From Nodosilinea sp. P-1105 (GTDB lineage: Bacteria > Cyanobacteriota > Cyanobacteriia > Phormidesmidales > Phormidesmidaceae), in NCBI RefSeq assembly GCF_012911975.1, contig NZ_SMDQ01000035.1, forward strand, positions 1-55,594: a stretch of 55,594 nucleotides of DNA. Direction: 5' to 3'. A program made the position numbers and the translations under genes. Shown here in pieces: positions 25,285 to 35,708 of this stretch (the first letter of the stretch is position 1; each line of letters begins with the position of its first letter). Below the pieces are notes generated by a model. It saw only the letters and a program-made list of their open reading frames with translations. It had not been told where the DNA came from and searched no databases.

Positions 25285-25899
25285 ATGCATGTTGTGTTGA
25301 TCCATGGGTTAGCCCGTACCCCGATGTCGTTGATCGGGTTGGCGCGTTACCTGCAACGGTCGGGCCACACGACCGAGCTATTTAGCTACTTTGCCTTTGC
25401 AGAAAGCTTTGATGCCATCGTTCAACGCCTGAAGCAGCGGTTCCAGACGTTGGGGGCCCAGGGTTCCTACGGGGTTGTGGCCCATTCCTTGGGGGGCCTT
25501 CTCACCCGGGCTGCCCTGGAGGGAGGGGCAGTGCCACCTCCGGTGCATGTGGTGATGCTGGGCACCCCCAACCAACCGCCGCGTCTGGCGCCCCTGGCCT
25601 GGCGATTACTACCGTTTCAGTGGTTCACGGGGCAGTGTGGCTTTAACCTCACCTGTAAGCGGTTCTATCGCAGGCTGCCACTGCTGCCCAGCCCCTACAC
25701 CCTGGTGGCTGGCACTAAGGGGTTCACGGGTGCCTTCAGCCCCTTTGGACAGGCGATCAACGATGGCATTGTCGCCCTCTGTGAGATTCCGATCAACCCA
25801 GACGACCCGGTGATCACAGTGACGGCCTGGCACACGTTTATGATGGACCATCCCCAGGTGCAGGCGATTGTGGGGGCAGCCCTGGCGGGGTGCGACTAG
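25285..25899 (+). CDS. Alpha/beta hydrolase, lipase-like
   Basis: The 204-residue protein opens with MHVVLIHGLARTPMSL, an oxyanion-hole HG motif, and has the nucleophile elbow VVAHSLGGLLTRAAL around residues 64-78. VVMLGTPNQPPRLAPLA follows, as in PGAP1/lipase-like hydrolases, and HTFMMDHPQVQ near the end offers the catalytic histidine, with INDGIVAL before it. The enzyme is compact, with no signal peptide. It probably hydrolyses an acyl ester. It lies 22 bases after the kinase gene in the same direction. Confidence 0.85.
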   Translation: MHVVLIHGLARTPMSLIGLARYLQRSGHTTELFSYFAFAESFDAIVQRLKQRFQTLGAQGSYGVVAHSLGGLLTRAALEGGAVPPPVHVVMLGTPNQPPRLAPLAWRLLPFQWFTGQCGFNLTCKRFYRRLPLLPSPYTLVAGTKGFTGAFSPFGQAINDGIVALCEIPINPDDPVITVTAWHTFMMDHPQVQAIVGAALAGCD

Positions 25900-25912
25900 G
25901 CCGCCGGTACAT

Positions 25913-25980
25913 ATCCCAGGGTTCTGCCCTGGGATTTCCTGAAACCCATGGCCAATCAGCCTAAGAACCCTGGGATCTTG
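25913..25980. repeat. 68-bp interspersed repeat with internal palindrome, copy 1
   Basis: The hairpin ATCCCAGGGTTCTGCCCTGGGAT is followed by CCATGGCCAATCAGCCTAAG and CCCTGGGATCTTG. A diverged copy in the opposite orientation occurs at 37243-37311. Here it lies between two convergent genes, where the hairpin could also terminate transcription. Confidence 0.75.
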
Positions 25981-26008
25981 GCATACTTTACCGATGCTCT
26001 ACACCAAC

Positions 26009-26806
26009 CTACTCATCCATCACCCGAATCCGGCGAGTGTCTACCAACATGCCATCTTCGCGGATAATCACCGCTGATACCCAGCGTTGATCGGCCTGGT
26101 CGGAAGCGGTGCCAATTTTGTAAAGCCCGCCAGCATTCAGTACATCGAACACCACTGGACGGGGGGCCAAGAAATCTTCGCTGGTGACCCCTTCATCCAC
26201 GGCGACCCCCATCAGCGATCGCCCCTCTAGGGGCTCCATTACAATCGTATCAAAAGAGTAAGTTTGTCCGGCTGACAAGGTGTCGGGCAGTTGAATCAAC
26301 ACTGTGGGGGGGGTGGTGCCCGACGTCAGGCGACTGGTCTCCGTTAGCACCTCTTGATAGGCCACTTGTCCATCCTCTAGCTGCTGGCGGGAGGTGACCT
26401 CAGCCACCAGGTTTAGTTCTCGTTCGGGACGCCGCTGGCGACCTTCAATTCGGGTCAGGGTTTCAACGGTGTAACGATCTGGGCCAACCGCCTCCCAGGA
26501 TAGGAGCTCAATATCGTAGGTCAGGTCGCTGTACTGATTCCACAAGGTTTCTAGGGTTTGACGCAGCTGGCTGTGGTCAAAGCTGGTGTCGCTGTCAAAG
26601 CCATCGCTGTAGAGAGCCATGACTGCATCCAGGTCTTGGGCGTTAGCCGCTGCTTCAATCTCAGCTAGGGTGCTGACCACTGCCGACGGTGCGGTGGATG
26701 GGGACGCGGTTTGTGCTACAGCCGGAGCGATCGCATCTATCCCTACCCCCAGGGCTACCCCCACCAATGCCCATTGCCACAAACGCCCCATATGCCGCCT
26801 CTCCAT
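26009..26806 (-). CDS. Exported protein with an NTF2-like domain
   Basis: The product has 265 residues with a signal peptide (LWQWALVGVALGVGIDAIAPAVAQ). The segment AEIEAAANAQDLDAVMALYSDGFDSD, followed by LRQTLETLWNQYSDLTYDIELLSWEAVG, is typical of SnoaL/NTF2-like folds. The C-terminal half (LIQLPDTLSAGQTYSFDTIVMEPL...) is beta-rich and unassigned. A second ATG at 26791 has GGAGAGG just upstream and may be the true start. The function is not known. It is divergent from murG. Confidence 0.65.
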   Translation of the reverse strand: MERRHMGRLWQWALVGVALGVGIDAIAPAVAQTASPSTAPSAVVSTLAEIEAAANAQDLDAVMALYSDGFDSDTSFDHSQLRQTLETLWNQYSDLTYDIELLSWEAVGPDRYTVETLTRIEGRQRRPERELNLVAEVTSRQQLEDGQVAYQEVLTETSRLTSGTTPPTVLIQLPDTLSAGQTYSFDTIVMEPLEGRSLMGVAVDEGVTSEDFLAPRPVVFDVLNAGGLYKIGTASDQADQRWVSAVIIREDGMLVDTRRIRVMDE

Positions 26807-26928
26807 ACCGAATACACCCTTAACCTTAGCTCAAGTTCGCCAGATTCTGGACAAGGCTTGGTATAGTAAACGGTGATTCAAAGTCTGCCACAGGTTGCGG
26901 TGGATTTTGGCCTGGCCAGACTAGGCCG

Positions 26929-28050
26929 GTGCAGCCTGAATCAGGGAGTTTCACCATTGTTGAGGGTGCTTTGCCAGACTCATCGACCCGATTGCTAGTG
27001 GCGGCCAGCGGTACTGGAGGCCATCTGTTTCCGGCGATCGCCACCGCCGCCGCGCTCGACCAACATCACTACACCATCGAGTGGTTAGGGGTGCCCGATC
27101 GCCTAGAAACCAGCCTGGTGCCCAGCCAATATCCACTACATACGGTGCGCATGGGCGGCTTTCAGGGAAAACCGGGATTAAGCACCCTGACGGTGCTGGG
27201 GCAGTTTGCCCAGGCCACGATCAAGGTGCGTCAATTGCTGCAGCGGGGGCAGTTTCAAGGGGTATTCACCACTGGCGGCTACATCGCCGCCCCGGCGATC
27301 ATGGCGGCCTGGTCTCTGGGCTTGCCGTCGGTGCTGCACGAATCTAACGCCCTCCCCGGTAAAGTCACCCGTTGGTTAAGTCCCCGGTGCAGTGCTGTGG
27401 CCCTAGGGTTTGAGGCGGCCAAAGCCTATCTGCCGAAAGCCCGTACGGTGGTGGTGGGAACCCCGGTGCGAGCCGAGTTCTTAGGGGCTGAGCCGCTACC
27501 CCTGGACGACCCAACCATTCCTGATGGGGTTCCCCTAATTGTGGTGGTGGGTGGCAGCCAAGGGGCAGTGACGGTGAATCAGCGGGTGCGGGCCGCCGCT
27601 CCAGCCTGGTTGAATGCAGGAGCTTGGATTGTGCATCAAACGGGCCGTAACGACCCTGATGCCGACGAGTTCAGCCATCCCCACTACATCCATCGGCCTT
27701 TCTTCGGCCATATGGCAGCCCTAATGGGCCGAGCTACCCTGGCCATTGGTCGGGCTGGCGCCGGTACCCTGACCGAGTTAGCCATTTCTAAGACCCCATC
27801 CATTCTGGTGCCCTATCCCTTTGCGGCGGAAGACCACCAGGCTTTTAATGCATCGGTATTTGCCCAGGCAGGGGCAGCGATCGCCATTAACCAGGCAGAC
27901 TTAACCTCTCAGCACCTACAAACCCAGGTGCTGGAGCTGCTCAACAGCCCCGAAAAACTAACCCAGATGGCGGCGGCGGCCGAAACCTTAGCCATTACAG
28001 ACAGCGCCGAGCAGCTAGCCGACCTGATTCAAAAAATCATTGCTGGATAG
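26929..28050 (+). CDS. murG: UDP-GlcNAc:undecaprenyl-PP-MurNAc-pentapeptide GlcNAc transferase
   Basis: The 373-residue protein carries the MurG hallmarks: LLVAASGTGGHLFPAIATA in the N-lobe, GVFTTGGYIAAPAIMAAWSLGLPSVLHESNALPGKVTRWL, then VVVGGSQGAVTVNQRVRAAAP and IGRAGAGTLTELAISKTPSILVPYPFAAEDHQAFNA in the donor-binding lobe. It makes lipid II at the cytoplasmic face of the membrane. The start shown is GTG 26929, which leaves a ~20-residue extension; no better start with a ribosome site was seen. Confidence 0.95.
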   Translation: MQPESGSFTIVEGALPDSSTRLLVAASGTGGHLFPAIATAAALDQHHYTIEWLGVPDRLETSLVPSQYPLHTVRMGGFQGKPGLSTLTVLGQFAQATIKVRQLLQRGQFQGVFTTGGYIAAPAIMAAWSLGLPSVLHESNALPGKVTRWLSPRCSAVALGFEAAKAYLPKARTVVVGTPVRAEFLGAEPLPLDDPTIPDGVPLIVVVGGSQGAVTVNQRVRAAAPAWLNAGAWIVHQTGRNDPDADEFSHPHYIHRPFFGHMAALMGRATLAIGRAGAGTLTELAISKTPSILVPYPFAAEDHQAFNASVFAQAGAAIAINQADLTSQHLQTQVLELLNSPEKLTQMAAAAETLAITDSAEQLADLIQKIIAG

Positions 28051-28282
28051 TGGCGGTCTGGGGTTGTTGCGCCTCAACCGTCGTTGGCATCGGCTCTAGC
28101 CGAAACCCCACTACCGGGGTACCCAAGCAGTAAAACCCCAGCTTAGGACGTAGTTCAAATGCCGGGTCGCGTCCCTCTAGCCATTCTTTTTCGGTATAGA
28201 GCCAGTAGCCCTTGGGACCTGCCACCAGCTGCACCGGGGTTTCGCGACTGCGCGAAATTAACATATGGGTTGGATTAAACAT
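28037..28282 (-). CDS. Small conserved protein of unknown function
   Basis: ATG 28282 is preceded by GAGGAG and gives 81 residues: MFNPTHMLISRSRETPVQL, GPKGYWLYTEKEWLEGRDPAFELRP and GFYCLGTPVVGFRLEPMP. No membrane segment or catalytic motif is seen. The body looks like a small soluble cyanobacterial protein. Its end overlaps the murG end by 14 bases in a convergent arrangement. I do not recognise a named family. Confidence 0.7.
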   Translation of the reverse strand: MFNPTHMLISRSRETPVQLVAGPKGYWLYTEKEWLEGRDPAFELRPKLGFYCLGTPVVGFRLEPMPTTVEAQQPQTATIQQ

Positions 28283-28553
28283 GGACTGCTCCTCTAGCAA
28301 GGCTATAGATAAATGCTTGTTTTGTTTCTTCTATGTAATTATGTAACGCTTTCTCAGAAACTGGCGCGGTCGGGAGAGCCGAACAGGCGTCGGTGGGATT
28401 GCCCCATCCGTAGCTATACCTAGAGTCTGAGATAAGGCCCCAGGATTCCCCTATCCGTCCCCAAACCCAAGAAAGCGTATTAAATTATTAACTAGCAGTT
28501 ACAAAACTTCATCTGCCGAGAGATGGCACCCATTTTCCGGTAGTTTCCTAGTT

Positions 28554-29144
28554 ATGCAAGAATTTCAAGCCCACCAAACCCTACGTCTGCGAGTGCCCAA
28601 CGAAGCCATCCCGATTGAGCACTATCTGCGTCAGCCCCAGCGCCTGGTGCAAGCCATTACTGATCCTCGCCGGATTGACCCCCTGGATGATGGGGTGTAT
28701 CGGCTGAGTTTGCGATCGCTCCAGTTTTTGGGCATCAATGTCGAGCCCACCGCAGACTTAAAGGTGTGGTCCACCGCTGACGGTACCTTGAACCTGGAGT
28801 CTGTGCAGTGCCAGGTGCGTGGCCCCGACTACCTTAGTTTTGTGAACGAGTCTTTTGGCATGACCCTAAAGGGTACCCTCAAGCCCCAGCGCCAGGATAG
28901 CCACACAGAACTTACTGGGCGGGCGGACTTGGGCATTCACATTGAGTTACCGGCCCCGATTAAATACATGCCCGACCCCATGCTCGACAGGGCCGGTAAG
29001 GCGTTTCTAAATGGTATTTTGATGACGATTAAGCACCGCATCGAGCGTCAACTGGTAGAGGACTATCGGGCCTGGGTGGCTGCCACCCTGCGGCGATCTG
29101 ACGGTGCTACCCAAAGCAGTCTGCGGAGCAACTTGGCCCAATAG
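28554..29144 (+). CDS. DUF1997 family protein
   Basis: The 196-residue protein begins MQEFQAHQTLRLRVPNEAIPIEHYLRQPQRLVQAI, then LDDGVYRLSLRSLQFLGINVEPTADLKVW and ending with KAFLNGILMTIKHRIERQLVEDYRAWV. This matches the DUF1997 family conserved in cyanobacteria and plastids, which resembles lipid- or START-like folds. No signal peptide is present. Its biochemical role is unknown. It ends 38 bases inside the convergent lipoate-ligase-like gene. Confidence 0.85.
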   Translation: MQEFQAHQTLRLRVPNEAIPIEHYLRQPQRLVQAITDPRRIDPLDDGVYRLSLRSLQFLGINVEPTADLKVWSTADGTLNLESVQCQVRGPDYLSFVNESFGMTLKGTLKPQRQDSHTELTGRADLGIHIELPAPIKYMPDPMLDRAGKAFLNGILMTIKHRIERQLVEDYRAWVAATLRRSDGATQSSLRSNLAQ

Positions 29145-29868
29145 CCTGCTGTAAGCGATGAATCTGCTGCCATTCTGAATCGCTGAGGGGTTGCAGCCGC
29201 AACTCACAGTTAAAGCACTGGGCTGCGGCTTGGGTAAGTGCCCTGATAATCGTTTCAAGATCGACTTTAGCCATGGGGCCTGGGGGCGGTGGCACGGTTT
29301 GAAACACCTGCTGGTACAGGGCTGGATCCGGGGTGAGCACCATCGAGCCATGTTGCAAGACGTAGCCATCTCGCCATAGTTGGGCACTGCCAATCCGTTT
29401 GTGGCCCTGGGTATCCACCAGGTCGGCCTGGGTGGCCAGGGCAAAGCAATGGTGCGATCGCCCATATTGCCGCTGGGGTTGGCCAAACTGTAACGGCACC
29501 CCCAGGGCCCCCCAGCCCTGAATCAGAAATTGACAGAATTCTTGGTACACCTGCTGCCGTTGGCCGGAGCCTGGGGCAGTAATCAGGGCGTAGGTTAAAT
29601 CCCCCTGGTGCAGCACCCCTCGCCCCCCGGTGGGTCGCGGCACCAGATGCACAGGTTGCCCCTTCCAGGTCAGGCTGGACCAGGCCTCAGGAAACCGCCG
29701 TCGCTGGCTAAACCCCAGGGAAATAGCCGCAGGCTGCCAGGTGTAAAACCGCAAGCAGGGGGGGTGGCCGTGGTGCTGGTACTGATCCAGTAGCCATTGG
29801 TCGATGGCCATGTGCACAGCTCCTGGAGCCGCCATCAGCGGTAGTAGCCGCCACACTGAACGGCTCAC
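29107..29868 (-). CDS. Lipoate-protein ligase A / octanoyltransferase LipM family protein
   Basis: The 253-residue protein has the LplA-family pattern: [57 protein letters not shown], a cysteine in [13 protein letters not shown] and [22 protein letters not shown], which has the acyl-binding lysine. It would transfer an octanoyl or lipoyl group to E2 or GcvH domains. Its GTG overlaps the lipA stop (GTGA), so the two are one operon for lipoate attachment and sulphur insertion. LipM-like octanoyltransferase and ligase cannot be separated by sequence alone. Confidence 0.85.
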   Translation of the reverse strand: MSRSVWRLLPLMAAPGAVHMAIDQWLLDQYQHHGHPPCLRFYTWQPAAISLGFSQRRRFPEAWSSLTWKGQPVHLVPRPTGGRGVLHQGDLTYALITAPGSGQRQQVYQEFCQFLIQGWGALGVPLQFGQPQRQYGRSHHCFALATQADLVDTQGHKRIGSAQLWRDGYVLQHGSMVLTPDPALYQQVFQTVPPPPGPMAKVDLETIIRALTQAAAQCFNCELRLQPLSDSEWQQIHRLQQAIGPSCSADCFG

Positions 29869-30809
29869 GGGGCTTCCCCCGCATGGTAGGAACTACGCAC
29901 CAGTGGCCCAGAGCGCACGTGAGAAAAGCCCAGGTCACGGGCGATCGCCCCCAGGCGGTCAAATTCGGCTGGGGTCCAGTAGCGCTCCACCGGTCGGTGG
30001 GCCAAGGACGGGCGCATGTATTGGCCCAGGGTAAGGCGATCGCATCCCACCTGGCGCAAATCCGCCATCGCCTGAATCAACTCCGCCTCCGTTTCCCCAT
30101 GCCCCACCATCAGCCCCGACTTAGTGGGAATCTGGGGGTCCTGTTCTTTCACCAGAGCCAGTACCCGCAGGGAGCGATCGTATTTCCCCCCCCGGCGCAC
30201 CGGACCTTGCAGTCGCTCTACGGTTTCCAAGTTGTGGTTATAGCAGGCGGGTTTGGCCGCCACCACCCGAGCCACCCGCTCCGCCTGCCCCTGGTCACGG
30301 CTGGGGCCGCCCCAAAAGTCCGGTGTCAACACCTCAATCTCAGTGCCTGGGTTGACCTGACGCACCCGATCCATCACCGTTACAAACCAACTCGCTCCAT
30401 GGTCGGGCAAGTCATCTCGGGCCACGGACGTCAGCACCACATAGCGTAACCCCAACAGCCGCACTGCCTCAGCCACCTGGTCGGGCTCCTGGGGGTCTAA
30501 GCTCATCGGGGCGTGCCCTTTATCCACCTGACAAAAGGCACAGGCGCGGGTACAGGTAGCCCCCATCAGTAGAAAGGTGGCAGTGCGGTTGGCATAGCAT
30601 TCCCCCCGATTAGGGCATCGCCCTTCCTCGCAGATGGTGTGAATCTGTCGCGCTTTGATAATGCGCTGCACCTCAGAGATATCGCTGGCGTTGCCAATGG
30701 GGCGGCGGAGCCAGGGGGGGAGGCGGGGGGGAGTGGGGGAGATGGGGAGTGGGGGAGATGGGGAAGGTGGGGAAGGTGGGGAGGAGGGGGAAGGTAGGGG
30801 GGAGGTCAT
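29865..30809 (-). CDS. lipA: Lipoyl synthase
   Basis: ATG 30809 gives about 314 residues; a frame open to 30941 has no family-like residues. The radical-SAM cluster motif is [13 protein letters not shown], and the auxiliary cluster cysteines are in [24 protein letters not shown]. The enzyme inserts two sulphurs into protein-bound octanoyl groups. The N-terminal ~30 residues are a run of Pro/Ser ([16 protein letters not shown]) encoded by a G-rich tandem repeat at about 30710-30800. It is translationally coupled to the acyltransferase gene. Confidence 0.93.
   Translation of the reverse strand: MTSPLPSPSSPPSPPSPSPPLPISPTPPRLPPWLRRPIGNASDISEVQRIIKARQIHTICEEGRCPNRGECYANRTATFLLMGATCTRACAFCQVDKGHAPMSLDPQEPDQVAEAVRLLGLRYVVLTSVARDDLPDHGASWFVTVMDRVRQVNPGTEIEVLTPDFWGGPSRDQGQAERVARVVAAKPACYNHNLETVERLQGPVRRGGKYDRSLRVLALVKEQDPQIPTKSGLMVGHGETEAELIQAMADLRQVGCDRLTLGQYMRPSLAHRPVERYWTPAEFDRLGAIARDLGFSHVRSGPLVRSSYHAGEAP
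30710..30805. repeat. G-rich tandem repeat inside the lipA 5' end
   Basis: Variants of GGGGGAGATGGGGAGTGG and GGGGAAGGTG repeat across about 95 bases. They lie within the coding frame of lipA and encode the Pro/Ser-rich N-terminal extension. The tract resembles cyanobacterial short tandem repeats that have become coding. Confidence 0.75.
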
Positions 30810-31028
30810 AGTTGGGAAAAGCAGTCTGGCGTTGGGTGTTTGGGCAGGGTGGCGAATAGACGATTTGATTGTAGCTGACTCTTTGGGCGACCCTTGAACA
30901 CTGCGGCCTCCACCGTTGGGTAGACCCAGGAAGAAAGCCATGGAGCGGGTCTATGACCACAGACGTAAATGGTTTGCAACTTTTATTTACAATGCGTTAC
31001 GTTTAAGGTGTCGTAAACAAAACCTTGT

Positions 31029-31241
31029 ATGACCACTCGCGGATACACCACAGAGGAAGGCGGACGGCTGAACAACTTTGCCGTTGAGCCTAAAGTTTAT
31101 GTCGACGATACCCAGCGGTTTGGGTTTAACGCCTACGCAGAGCAACTCAATGGTCGCCTGGCGATGATTGGGTTTGTTTCAGCGATTGTGTTTGAAGCCC
31201 TTACAGGTCACGGTATTGTGACTTGGCTAACCAGTCTGTAG
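31029..31241 (+). CDS. High-light-inducible (Hlip/SCP) protein
   Basis: The 70-residue protein has the chlorophyll-binding helix RFGFNAYAEQLNGRLAMIGFVSAIVFEALTGHGIV, with the ExxNxR motif (E-Q-L-N-G-R), preceded by a 38-residue hydrophilic N-terminus. One membrane segment places it in the thylakoid, where Hlips bind chlorophyll and carotenoids and dissipate energy during PSII assembly and stress. A second, shorter Hlip follows at 31406. ATG 31029 is the natural start. Confidence 0.92.
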   Translation: MTTRGYTTEEGGRLNNFAVEPKVYVDDTQRFGFNAYAEQLNGRLAMIGFVSAIVFEALTGHGIVTWLTSL

Positions 31242-31405
31242 TGCCTGCCTTGTGGTCGAACCATCATCCTTTGGCATTGAGCTTATCTATTGCTCCCATC
31301 AGAAAAAATAGTGCTTTAGGGATGCGGGTTCAGAAAAGTTATGTTAACTTAAGTAACAAGGTTGTTGAATTAATTGCCCCTCTATCCATTAAGGAGTTAC
31401 TCACC

Positions 31406-31549
31406 ATGGAAACCAACGAAAACAAGTTCGGATTTGTTGACTTCGCTGAAACCTGGAACGGTCGTTTGGCCATGCTGGGCTTTGTGATTGGTGTAGCTAC
31501 CGAGTTCCTGACTGGCCAAGGCATTCTGTCTCAAATCGGCCTGATGTAA
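31406..31549 (+). CDS. High-light-inducible protein, short form
   Basis: ATG 31406, with AAGGAG at 31391-31396, gives 47 residues. It contains FGFVDFAETWNGRLAMLGFVIGVATEFLTGQGILSQIG, with the ExxNxR chlorophyll-binding motif in a single membrane helix. The longer upstream frame is not coding. A strong terminator follows, so it is likely the last gene of a unit with the upstream Hlip. It probably protects photosystems from excess light. Confidence 0.93.
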   Translation: METNENKFGFVDFAETWNGRLAMLGFVIGVATEFLTGQGILSQIGLM

Positions 31550-31571
31550 AAGGTTATTCAGTTCAAGACAA

Positions 31572-31606
31572 GGGGGGTGCAACACGGTTGCACCCCCCAT
31601 TTTTTG
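31572..31606 (+). terminator. Intrinsic terminator after the short Hlip gene
   Basis: GGGGGGTGCAAC and GTTGCACCCCCC form a 12-bp stem with a three-base loop, followed by ATTTTTTG. This is a textbook Rho-independent terminator. Confidence 0.93.
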
Positions 31607-31657
31607 ATCATTCAATCAGATTTTACAAATCCATCTGGCCTGAGCCTGGCCCGTAAC

Positions 31658-31987
31658 CTACAGCATTTGGGCCAGGGCCTTAATCTTGGCCAACTTGGGG
31701 GCAGCAAGCCCGGTCAACTCATCTAGACTCAGCCAACCATCCTTAATTAACCCAGCCAACATAAACAGCGGGGTCGGCTCCCGTTGGTCGTACTTGCCAT
31801 CTAAATCATGGCGACGGGCACTCAGAAAATCGTGTAGTTGCCATAGATCATCCATGCAGGCAATTGCCTGCGCCTGGTCGTGCACAACCTGTACCAAGGC
31901 CGTTATTTCCCGCTGATGGGCTTCGGCGACAGCCGTCTTAACGATCTCCTGCTCGTGGGATGTCCACTGAAGTTCACTAGTCTGCAT
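31658..31987 (-). CDS. frp: Fluorescence recovery protein
   Basis: The 109-residue protein is helical and carries the FRP core IACMDDLWQLHDFLSARRHDLDGKYDQRE, with LFMLAGLIKDGWLSLDELTGLAAPKLAKIKALAQ at the end. These segments match FRP, the protein that detaches activated orange carotenoid protein from the phycobilisome and restores antenna efficiency. It lies next to the OCP gene on the same strand, as in many cyanobacteria. The length equals the functional form of the family. Confidence 0.93.
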   Translation of the reverse strand: MQTSELQWTSHEQEIVKTAVAEAHQREITALVQVVHDQAQAIACMDDLWQLHDFLSARRHDLDGKYDQREPTPLFMLAGLIKDGWLSLDELTGLAAPKLAKIKALAQML

Positions 31988-32062
31988 TGATTGGGATAAT
32001 GATATACATACATCTATATTAAGGATATGTTACAGACTTTTGCAAACTCTCATAATTTACAA

Positions 32063-32093
32063 TAGCCCCCCCAATTGCGCATCGGGGGGGCTA
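32063..32093. terminator. Hairpin between OCP and FRP genes
   Basis: TAGCCCCCCC (32063-32072) pairs with GGGGGGGCTA (32084-32093). Located just after the OCP stop, it could terminate or attenuate transcription from ocp into frp, allowing different amounts of the two proteins. A T-run is weak. Confidence 0.6.
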
Positions 32094-32140
32094 ACAACCG
32101 CGTTAATCCAGTTCAAAGCTGAAGTTGGTAACCGTAATGG

Positions 32141-33100
32141 TTAGCGAACCAAGTTAAGCAACTCTTTGGGCGAAGCCAGCAAGTCAATCGCCACAAAGAA
32201 GATCTTACCGTCAGGGTTCAGTAAAAACCGCCAGGCAATGTTCATTCCGACTCCTGCCCCAAACCAGGGAGTCTGCACCCTGCCCGTCACCTTAATCTGG
32301 GTAAAGCCATCGTCGGCCGGTTCTGTCACCCCTCGTTCTGGAATCAGACTGAGATTTTGACATTCTTCTTTGAAAAACTGCATGATGTTGGCCTTGCCCA
32401 CGACGGGACGCTGAAATGGGGGTTGCAGGGCACCATCAGCAGTAAATAGTTCAATTAATGCATCAAAATCATTGGCATTGAGGTTATTCATGTAAGCCAG
32501 CACCGTAGGGTTCGTAACGCCTTCGATGCTGACTTGGCTGCGCTTATTCATGTCTTGGGGCGGGGCCACTGGCTCTGCCACCCGGTTAAAGGAGTCCATT
32601 TGCTTGGGATCAAAGCCCATGCCAACCACAGCATTCCGCAAGACTGTAATTTGCTGGCCCGACTCTAGGTTACGAATTGATTGCAGGACCGCCGCCGCAT
32701 TTGCAGATAGCTGGTACCCCTCAGGAATGGGCGCCACAATTCCCTCTTCCATCCACTGGCCCAACTTGTACCAAAACCCCAGCTTAATGTTGGGCGACCA
32801 GGTGGCATAGGTGCGGCCAATGGGGGTATCGGCGCGGTTGGCCAGGTCACACATCACTTGAGACTGTTCCTGGAATGACATGGCGCGGATTTCATTCATG
32901 GTGGCTTCAGCAAATTGCATGCTGGCAGCCCCAGGAGCGGCAATGGTAATGCTTTTGCCCATTTCCAGATAGGCAAACCAAATCAATGCGAGTTGGTCTT
33001 CAGCACTTAGTTGAGTAAACCGGGCAATCGTGGCAGGCACAGCGTCAGCCGTGAGGGTATTGGGAAAGATATTGCGGGCTGAGTCAAGGGTAAATGGCAT
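32141..33100 (-). CDS. ocp: Orange carotenoid protein (OCP1 type)
   Basis: The 319-residue protein has the helical N-terminal carotenoid domain (MPFTLDSARNIFPNTL..., ATWSPNIKLGFWYKLGQWMEEG) and the NTF2-like C-terminal domain (YMNNLNANDFDALIELFTADGALQPPF ... GVGMNIAWRFLLNPDGKIFFVAIDLL). The tyrosine in AYMNN and the tryptophan in NIAWRF correspond to Tyr201 and Trp288 that hold the ketocarotenoid carbonyl. OCP senses strong blue-green light and quenches the phycobilisome core. Pairing with frp fits the OCP1 class. Confidence 0.97.
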   Translation of the reverse strand: MPFTLDSARNIFPNTLTADAVPATIARFTQLSAEDQLALIWFAYLEMGKSITIAAPGAASMQFAEATMNEIRAMSFQEQSQVMCDLANRADTPIGRTYATWSPNIKLGFWYKLGQWMEEGIVAPIPEGYQLSANAAAVLQSIRNLESGQQITVLRNAVVGMGFDPKQMDSFNRVAEPVAPPQDMNKRSQVSIEGVTNPTVLAYMNNLNANDFDALIELFTADGALQPPFQRPVVGKANIMQFFKEECQNLSLIPERGVTEPADDGFTQIKVTGRVQTPWFGAGVGMNIAWRFLLNPDGKIFFVAIDLLASPKELLNLVR

Positions 33101-33527
33101 GGATATATGATCTCCTTAGGGTATTCAAGGGAAATAGAGTTGAGCCTATCTAGCTTTATTTTGTGATCAAATGCTGACTATCCAAAGGTAGTTTAAGCAT
33201 AAACAGAGGCAACTGCCGTGAAGAAATTAGAAGTGCGATCGCCTTAAGTGGTCTGATTTTCCGACTATGCAGGGGGGAGGGATCGGTGTCCCAGAGAGTA
33301 GCTGTGAAGCCAAAGAAATTCGCTCAAAGCTCTGACATCCTCCCTTATCTGACTTGTTCCTTTGACTTAGCCTAAGCTTAACCCTATGCCATGATTCCGT
33401 GCCATTACCATGACTCTATACTCACTGCCTCAAGACCTCTATGGGTAGGGATCGCCTCGGGGGCTTTTATCTGGAGGCAAAATCCCTAGAATAGGAGTAG
33501 TCCTTTAATTAATATCTTTGGCAACAC
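33101..33527. other. Intergenic region between ocp and nfu
   Basis: About 430 bases hold the divergent promoters of ocp (minus) and nfu (plus). Nothing else is recognised. Confidence 0.5.
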
Positions 33528-33767
33528 ATGGAAACCCTGGCACTCACGTCTCCCAATGTAGAACAAGTACTTGATGAGCTACGTCCCTACTTGCTAGCCG
33601 ATGGTGGCAATGTGGAACTGGTAGAAATCGATGGTCCCGTGGTTAAGCTGCGCTTGCAAGGGGCCTGTGGTTCCTGCCCTAGCTCGGCCATGACCCTGCG
33701 CATGGGTATCGAGCGGCGGCTGCGGGAATTCATTCCTGAAATCGCTGAGGTTGAGCAGGTCATGTAG
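33528..33767 (+). CDS. NifU-like Fe-S scaffold protein (Nfu/CnfU)
   Basis: The 79-residue protein is a stand-alone NifU C-terminal domain: [35 protein letters not shown], then [27 protein letters not shown]. The CxxC motif of CGSC assembles a labile [2Fe-2S] or [4Fe-4S] cluster for transfer to photosystem I and ferredoxin. This is the major Fe-S scaffold type in cyanobacteria. The length is typical. Confidence 0.95.
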   Translation: METLALTSPNVEQVLDELRPYLLADGGNVELVEIDGPVVKLRLQGACGSCPSSAMTLRMGIERRLREFIPEIAEVEQVM

Positions 33768-33777
33768 GCATGGTTTC

Positions 33778-33808
33778 GGGTAGATCGGCTCAGGCCGATT
33801 TACCCTGT
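33778..33808 (+). terminator. Intrinsic terminator after nfu
   Basis: GGGTAGATCGGC (33778-33789) and GCCGATTTACCC (33793-33804) form a near-perfect stem with a three-base loop, followed by TGTTTATTTCT, 10 bases after the nfu stop. Confidence 0.85.
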
Positions 33809-33947
33809 TTATTTCTCTAAATTCTGGGTTGACCTAAATCAGCGGTTCAGCAAGGTTAAAAGCCCGGCTTCTTTGTTCCTGCTCTGACGAGATCATCTGC
33901 TGTCTGGCCCAGAAACCGGGTTTCTGTGTCAGTGTTCTAGCCTTTAG

Positions 33948-35291
<1,344 letters not shown>

Positions 35292-35708
35292 ATTGGCGGA
35301 ACTTTTGCATCTCTGCGTCAGTCCATTCCTTTTGCCGAGAACATCGAAAGACCAAGCGGCAATTAGTTCATGTTGTGCCAGTTGAAATAGCGGAAAGCTA
35401 GTCTTTCACCAGCTAAAAATTGACTCTAAAGTGTTAGAAGGTGGCTAACGCGATCGCATGTTTTCCTCAAGTCAGGCCAGATTTTATCTACAGCTATAGA
35501 GGCCATCAGGTTTATAAATGGCTTTGAATTTATTTCATCTGATTCTTTAAGGGCTAAGAGGAATAACAATTCTGGGCATCTACTTTTTAGTAAAATTTGC
35601 TCAAATTGAAGACCTGGTTAGTCTAAAAAATCAGAGTTGCGATCGCTGTCCTAGACCGAATTTACTCAAACCACATGTCTGTCTTCCCTCGTGTTTGGAG
35701 TCCCAATC
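35292..35708. other. Intergenic region between serS and the SLH-domain gene
   Basis: These ~415 bases are A+T-richer than the neighbours and contain no recognisable gene. HIP1-like cores occur near 35450 and 35640. A promoter for the SLH gene is expected but was not placed. Confidence 0.5.

Noticed and set aside
30810..30941. N-terminal extension of LipA
   Set aside because: Lipoyl synthases of this length class begin near 30809; upstream residues are low-complexity and unlike the family.
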